Origin: an uncultured bacterium
Lineage (GTDB): Bacteria; Patescibacteriota; Minisyncoccia; Phycocordibacterales; UBA1006
Direction of reading: 5' to 3'
DNA: 7,770 nt
Assembly (NCBI GenBank): GCA_937898165.1
Contig: CALDKO010000048.1
Span: forward strand, 1 to 7,770
Shown here: one piece after another, positions 6,236 through 7,770 of the stretch
Numbering within the stretch: the stretch's first letter is position 1
Layout of the letters: each line of letters opens with the position of its first letter
Position numbers and translations under genes: made by a program
The notes under the pieces: model-generated
The model's input: the letters and a program-made list of their open reading frames with translations, nothing else
Database searches by the model: none
What the model was told of the DNA's origin: nothing

Positions 6236-6264
6236 AGTATAGCATGATAGACATTCTTTGTCAA
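6236..6264 (-). promoter_or_regulatory. Strong sigma70-type promoter of the surface protein gene
   Basis: On the minus strand, perfect TTGACA (6259-6264), a 17-base spacer ending in TGC, and TATACT (6236-6241) make a near-consensus promoter with an extended -10. Transcription should start near 6229, giving a leader of about 43 AT-rich bases without a Shine-Dalgarno sequence. Confidence 0.85.
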
Positions 6265-6333
6265 GAGCGTATCAGGATGGTACCCATATGATAAATAATA
6301 ACATTTTCCAGTAAAAATATACAGAAAATAAGG

Positions 6334-6366
6334 CCAAAAAAAGGACTTCATGAAAATGAAGTCCTT
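6334..6366 (-). terminator. Rho-independent terminator of the 384-residue secreted protein gene
   Basis: An 11-bp perfect stem (6341-6351 with 6356-6366) and a four-base loop are followed on the minus strand by a U tract (positions 6342-6336). It lies about 40 bases past the stop at 6405. No other feature is seen in the rest of the gap up to the surface gene promoter. Confidence 0.9.
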
Positions 6367-6404
6367 AACCATACGTGCTCAAAAGAACACGGAACTATAT
6401 TAAA

Positions 6405-7559
6405 TTATCGTAACCCGCTCCGGTTATTTGATGGAGATTGTCTCTGAACAGGTAGTTTCCCACCATCGCCAGGAATGTCTCCACCGTCACCACCTTGGTC
6501 ATCATTACCATCGGGCAGATCGCCACCGTCACCACCTTGGTCAATGTTGTTAATGGTATTGTAGTAATTATTTACAGGTGCTTTCTGCCACTTACCGTTT
6601 AAGTAAGCTCCCAGTACAGCACTACCAACAGGAACAATGTAATTCGCAACAGTGTTTGCACGTGCATTGCGTAGCATCTGCTTTTTCCACTTATCATCAT
6701 CTGATGTTGTGCAATTATTACATCCACTGCTTTTTTTCTTAACAACAGTTGTGGTTTCATCATCATCCTCTTCTTCGTAAACAACTTTTGGTATTTTACG
6801 AATTATTGGTTGAGGATCTTCGTTGTTATCAACGTATCCACTAACTTTTGGAGCTTCGTTTTTAGCATCTGCTTTCGCTTCTGCTTTAGCATCGCCACCA
6901 TAAGCATAGTTATAGTTGTTGATGGTAATTTCAGAACCTGCCGGAACGGTAAACTTTTTTGAGCTTGTGTTCTTTTTAGGAGCTGGTGCTTCATCTTCCC
7001 ATTCATCATCAGATTGAGTCGTTTCAATGCCCATATGTGTGTTTCCACACACACAAGACATAACTCCTTTCTTACCGTATATCTCCTGTTCTCCTAATCC
7101 GTCTGTCGTTAGGTAAGGATCACGTTCGATAGTTTCGGCTAAGCCTAATATTTCGCCTGTTAGTTGGTTAATTTTCAAACCAGTAGATCTAACTTTACCA
7201 ACTGCTTTACGCGTTGGCATTTCACGAAACATTGCTTCTGCATCTTCTTCTGAAAGGTACGGATCATCTGCCTCTGCACGCATCCAAGTGATTATCTGAT
7301 CTTTTAAATAATCAGCGTAATCAGAATAATTACTTGTCCAAAACTTATTGGACGGAGTAATATCTAACTTTTCTTCATTGAACGCATAGTCTGCGATTTC
7401 ATCTGTAGAAAAGTTTTTCTTGAATCCTGCTTTTTGCGGAATGTATCCAGTAACACCAATCTTTAAATTGGTTTTTGTGTTATCTGCAGCCGTTTTTTGT
7501 GCATGTGCAGGAATAATAAAGGCTACAACAGTAGCTAATACTAATAATATTTTTTTCAT
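6405..7559 (-). CDS. Secreted protein of unknown function with acidic/Gly-rich C-terminus
   Basis: This is a 384-residue protein with a clear signal peptide (MKKILLVLATVVAFIIPAHA, cleavage after A20). No family is recognised. The first mature part (21-165) is charged and seems folded, with W74, W92 and motifs such as YADYLKDQIITWMRAEADDPYLSEED. C169-V-C171 is followed by G-N-T-H. An acidic, Lys- and Ala-rich stretch (about 183-240, including AKAEAKADAK) looks disordered, as does the acidic run EEEDDDE (262-268). C280-N-N-C283 comes next. A conserved-looking hydrophobic segment (302-320, ending VLGAYLNGKW) could be an amphipathic or membrane helix. The C-terminus (340-370) repeats D-Q-G-G-D-G-G-D-(L/I)-P. 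It is transcribed alone, with its own promoter, a leader of about 155 bases and a terminator. The four cysteines could bind metal or form disulfides made by the nearby Dsb system. The ATG is fixed by the signal peptide. Confidence 0.8.
   Translation of the reverse strand: MKKILLVLATVVAFIIPAHAQKTAADNTKTNLKIGVTGYIPQKAGFKKNFSTDEIADYAFNEEKLDITPSNKFWTSNYSDYADYLKDQIITWMRAEADDPYLSEEDAEAMFREMPTRKAVGKVRSTGLKINQLTGEILGLAETIERDPYLTTDGLGEQEIYGKKGVMSCVCGNTHMGIETTQSDDEWEDEAPAPKKNTSSKKFTVPAGSEITINNYNYAYGGDAKAEAKADAKNEAPKVSGYVDNNEDPQPIIRKIPKVVYEEEDDDETTTVVKKKSSGCNNCTTSDDDKWKKQMLRNARANTVANYIVPVGSAVLGAYLNGKWQKAPVNNYYNTINNIDQGGDGGDLPDGNDDQGGDGGDIPGDGGKLPVQRQSPSNNRSGLR
6481..6543 (-). repeat. 21-bp direct repeat encoding the DQGGDGGD motif
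   Basis: Positions 6481-6501 and 6523-6543 are identical, 42 bases apart, and in frame. They encode two copies of D-Q-G-G-D-G-G at residues 340-346 and 354-360. The exact DNA identity suggests recent duplication, so copy number may vary between strains. Confidence 0.85.
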
Positions 7560-7579
7560 AATGTTATATATTTAAAGTT

Positions 7580-7645
7580 ATTTAAAGGTTATCAAAACCT
7601 CCGAAATTCAATCTGAAATCAAAGAAACTTTGATAACCTTTAAAT
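7580..7645 (-). promoter_or_regulatory. 17-bp perfect stem-loop in the 5' leader of the secreted protein mRNA
   Basis: Positions 7580-7596 and 7629-7645 are perfect inverted complements around a 32-base loop. A GGAGGT (complement of 7597-7602) sits at the 3' end of the loop, next to the stem, but 37 bases before the start codon, which is too far for normal use. Loop bases 7603-7612 can pair with 7698-7707 further upstream. There is no U tract after the stem, so it is not a simple terminator. A role in mRNA stability, translation control or ligand sensing is possible. A DNA-level protein binding site is an alternative. Confidence 0.6.
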
Positions 7646-7721
7646 CTTCAAAAATACTTATGAAATAATACTTGGAAAAGAACACCAAGCTGGAAATATT
7701 GAATTTCTAGCTATTAATAGG

Positions 7722-7750
7722 AGTATAGCATGTTTGATATCTTTTGTCAA
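7722..7750 (-). promoter_or_regulatory. Strong sigma70-type promoter of the 384-residue secreted protein gene
   Basis: On the minus strand, TTGACA (7745-7750), a 17-base spacer ending in ATGC, and TATACT (7722-7727) closely match the surface protein promoter, including the flanking CTTGACAAA and ATGCTATACT. Transcription should start near 7715, leaving a leader of about 155 bases. Confidence 0.85.
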
Positions 7751-7770
7751 GATACCCCTATTTTAAAAGA

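Noticed and set aside
6599..7054. Minus-strand open frames at 6599-6784 and 6803-7054
   Set aside because: They are out-of-frame readings inside the 384-residue secreted protein gene.

Overview
The window looks like a piece of a small, AT-rich bacterial genome, most likely a Candidatus Patescibacteria (CPR) member. This is an inference, because no ribosomal or phylogenetic marker is present. It rests on three things. There is a Thr/Ser/Asn-rich surface protein built of fibronectin-III-like and DUF11-like domains around an ECNDGIDND-type acidic motif, with one C-terminal membrane anchor. There is a compact DsbA/thioredoxin/DsbB module. Intergenic gaps are very short and recognisable Shine-Dalgarno sites are almost absent. 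TGA ends the AI-2E transporter gene at the expected family length, so the standard code is consistent.

Layout: (1) 1-206, minus strand, is the N-terminal part of a secreted protein running off the left edge. (2) 323-2168, plus strand, holds an AI-2E/PerM-family membrane protein followed by a membrane-anchored DsbA-like thioredoxin (CPFC), closed by a UUCG-loop terminator. (3) 2239-3287, plus strand, is a second unit: an anchored VKOR-type thioredoxin-fold protein (CPHC) and a DsbB/BdbC-family membrane oxidase. (4) tsaE (3288-3743, minus) converges on dsbB with no gap; one hairpin made of the coding ends of both genes serves as a bidirectional terminator. (5) 3838-6186, minus strand, is the 782-residue surface protein. 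(6) 6405-7559, minus strand, is a 384-residue secreted protein of unknown function with an unusually long, structured 5' leader.

How the genes may work together: three plus-strand proteins form an extracytoplasmic disulfide pathway. The neighbouring surface protein has exactly ten cysteines, which fall as one pair per exported domain, with none in the membrane anchor or the cytoplasmic tail. It is therefore a plausible client of that pathway. The secreted 384-residue protein has two close cysteine pairs (CVC and CNNC).

Regulation: the three minus-strand exported-protein genes each have a near-consensus TTGACA/TATACT-type promoter and a real 5' leader. Two plus-strand units start from extended -10 elements only 7-8 bases before the ATG, suggesting leaderless mRNAs. 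The most unusual non-coding signal is the leader of the 384-residue protein. It has a 17-bp perfect stem whose loop can pair with an upstream segment (pseudoknot topology), leaving a GGAGGT exactly between the two helices, plus a competing hairpin. No mobile element, CRISPR array, tRNA or rRNA was recognised, and no gene-free stretch exceeds about 220 bases.
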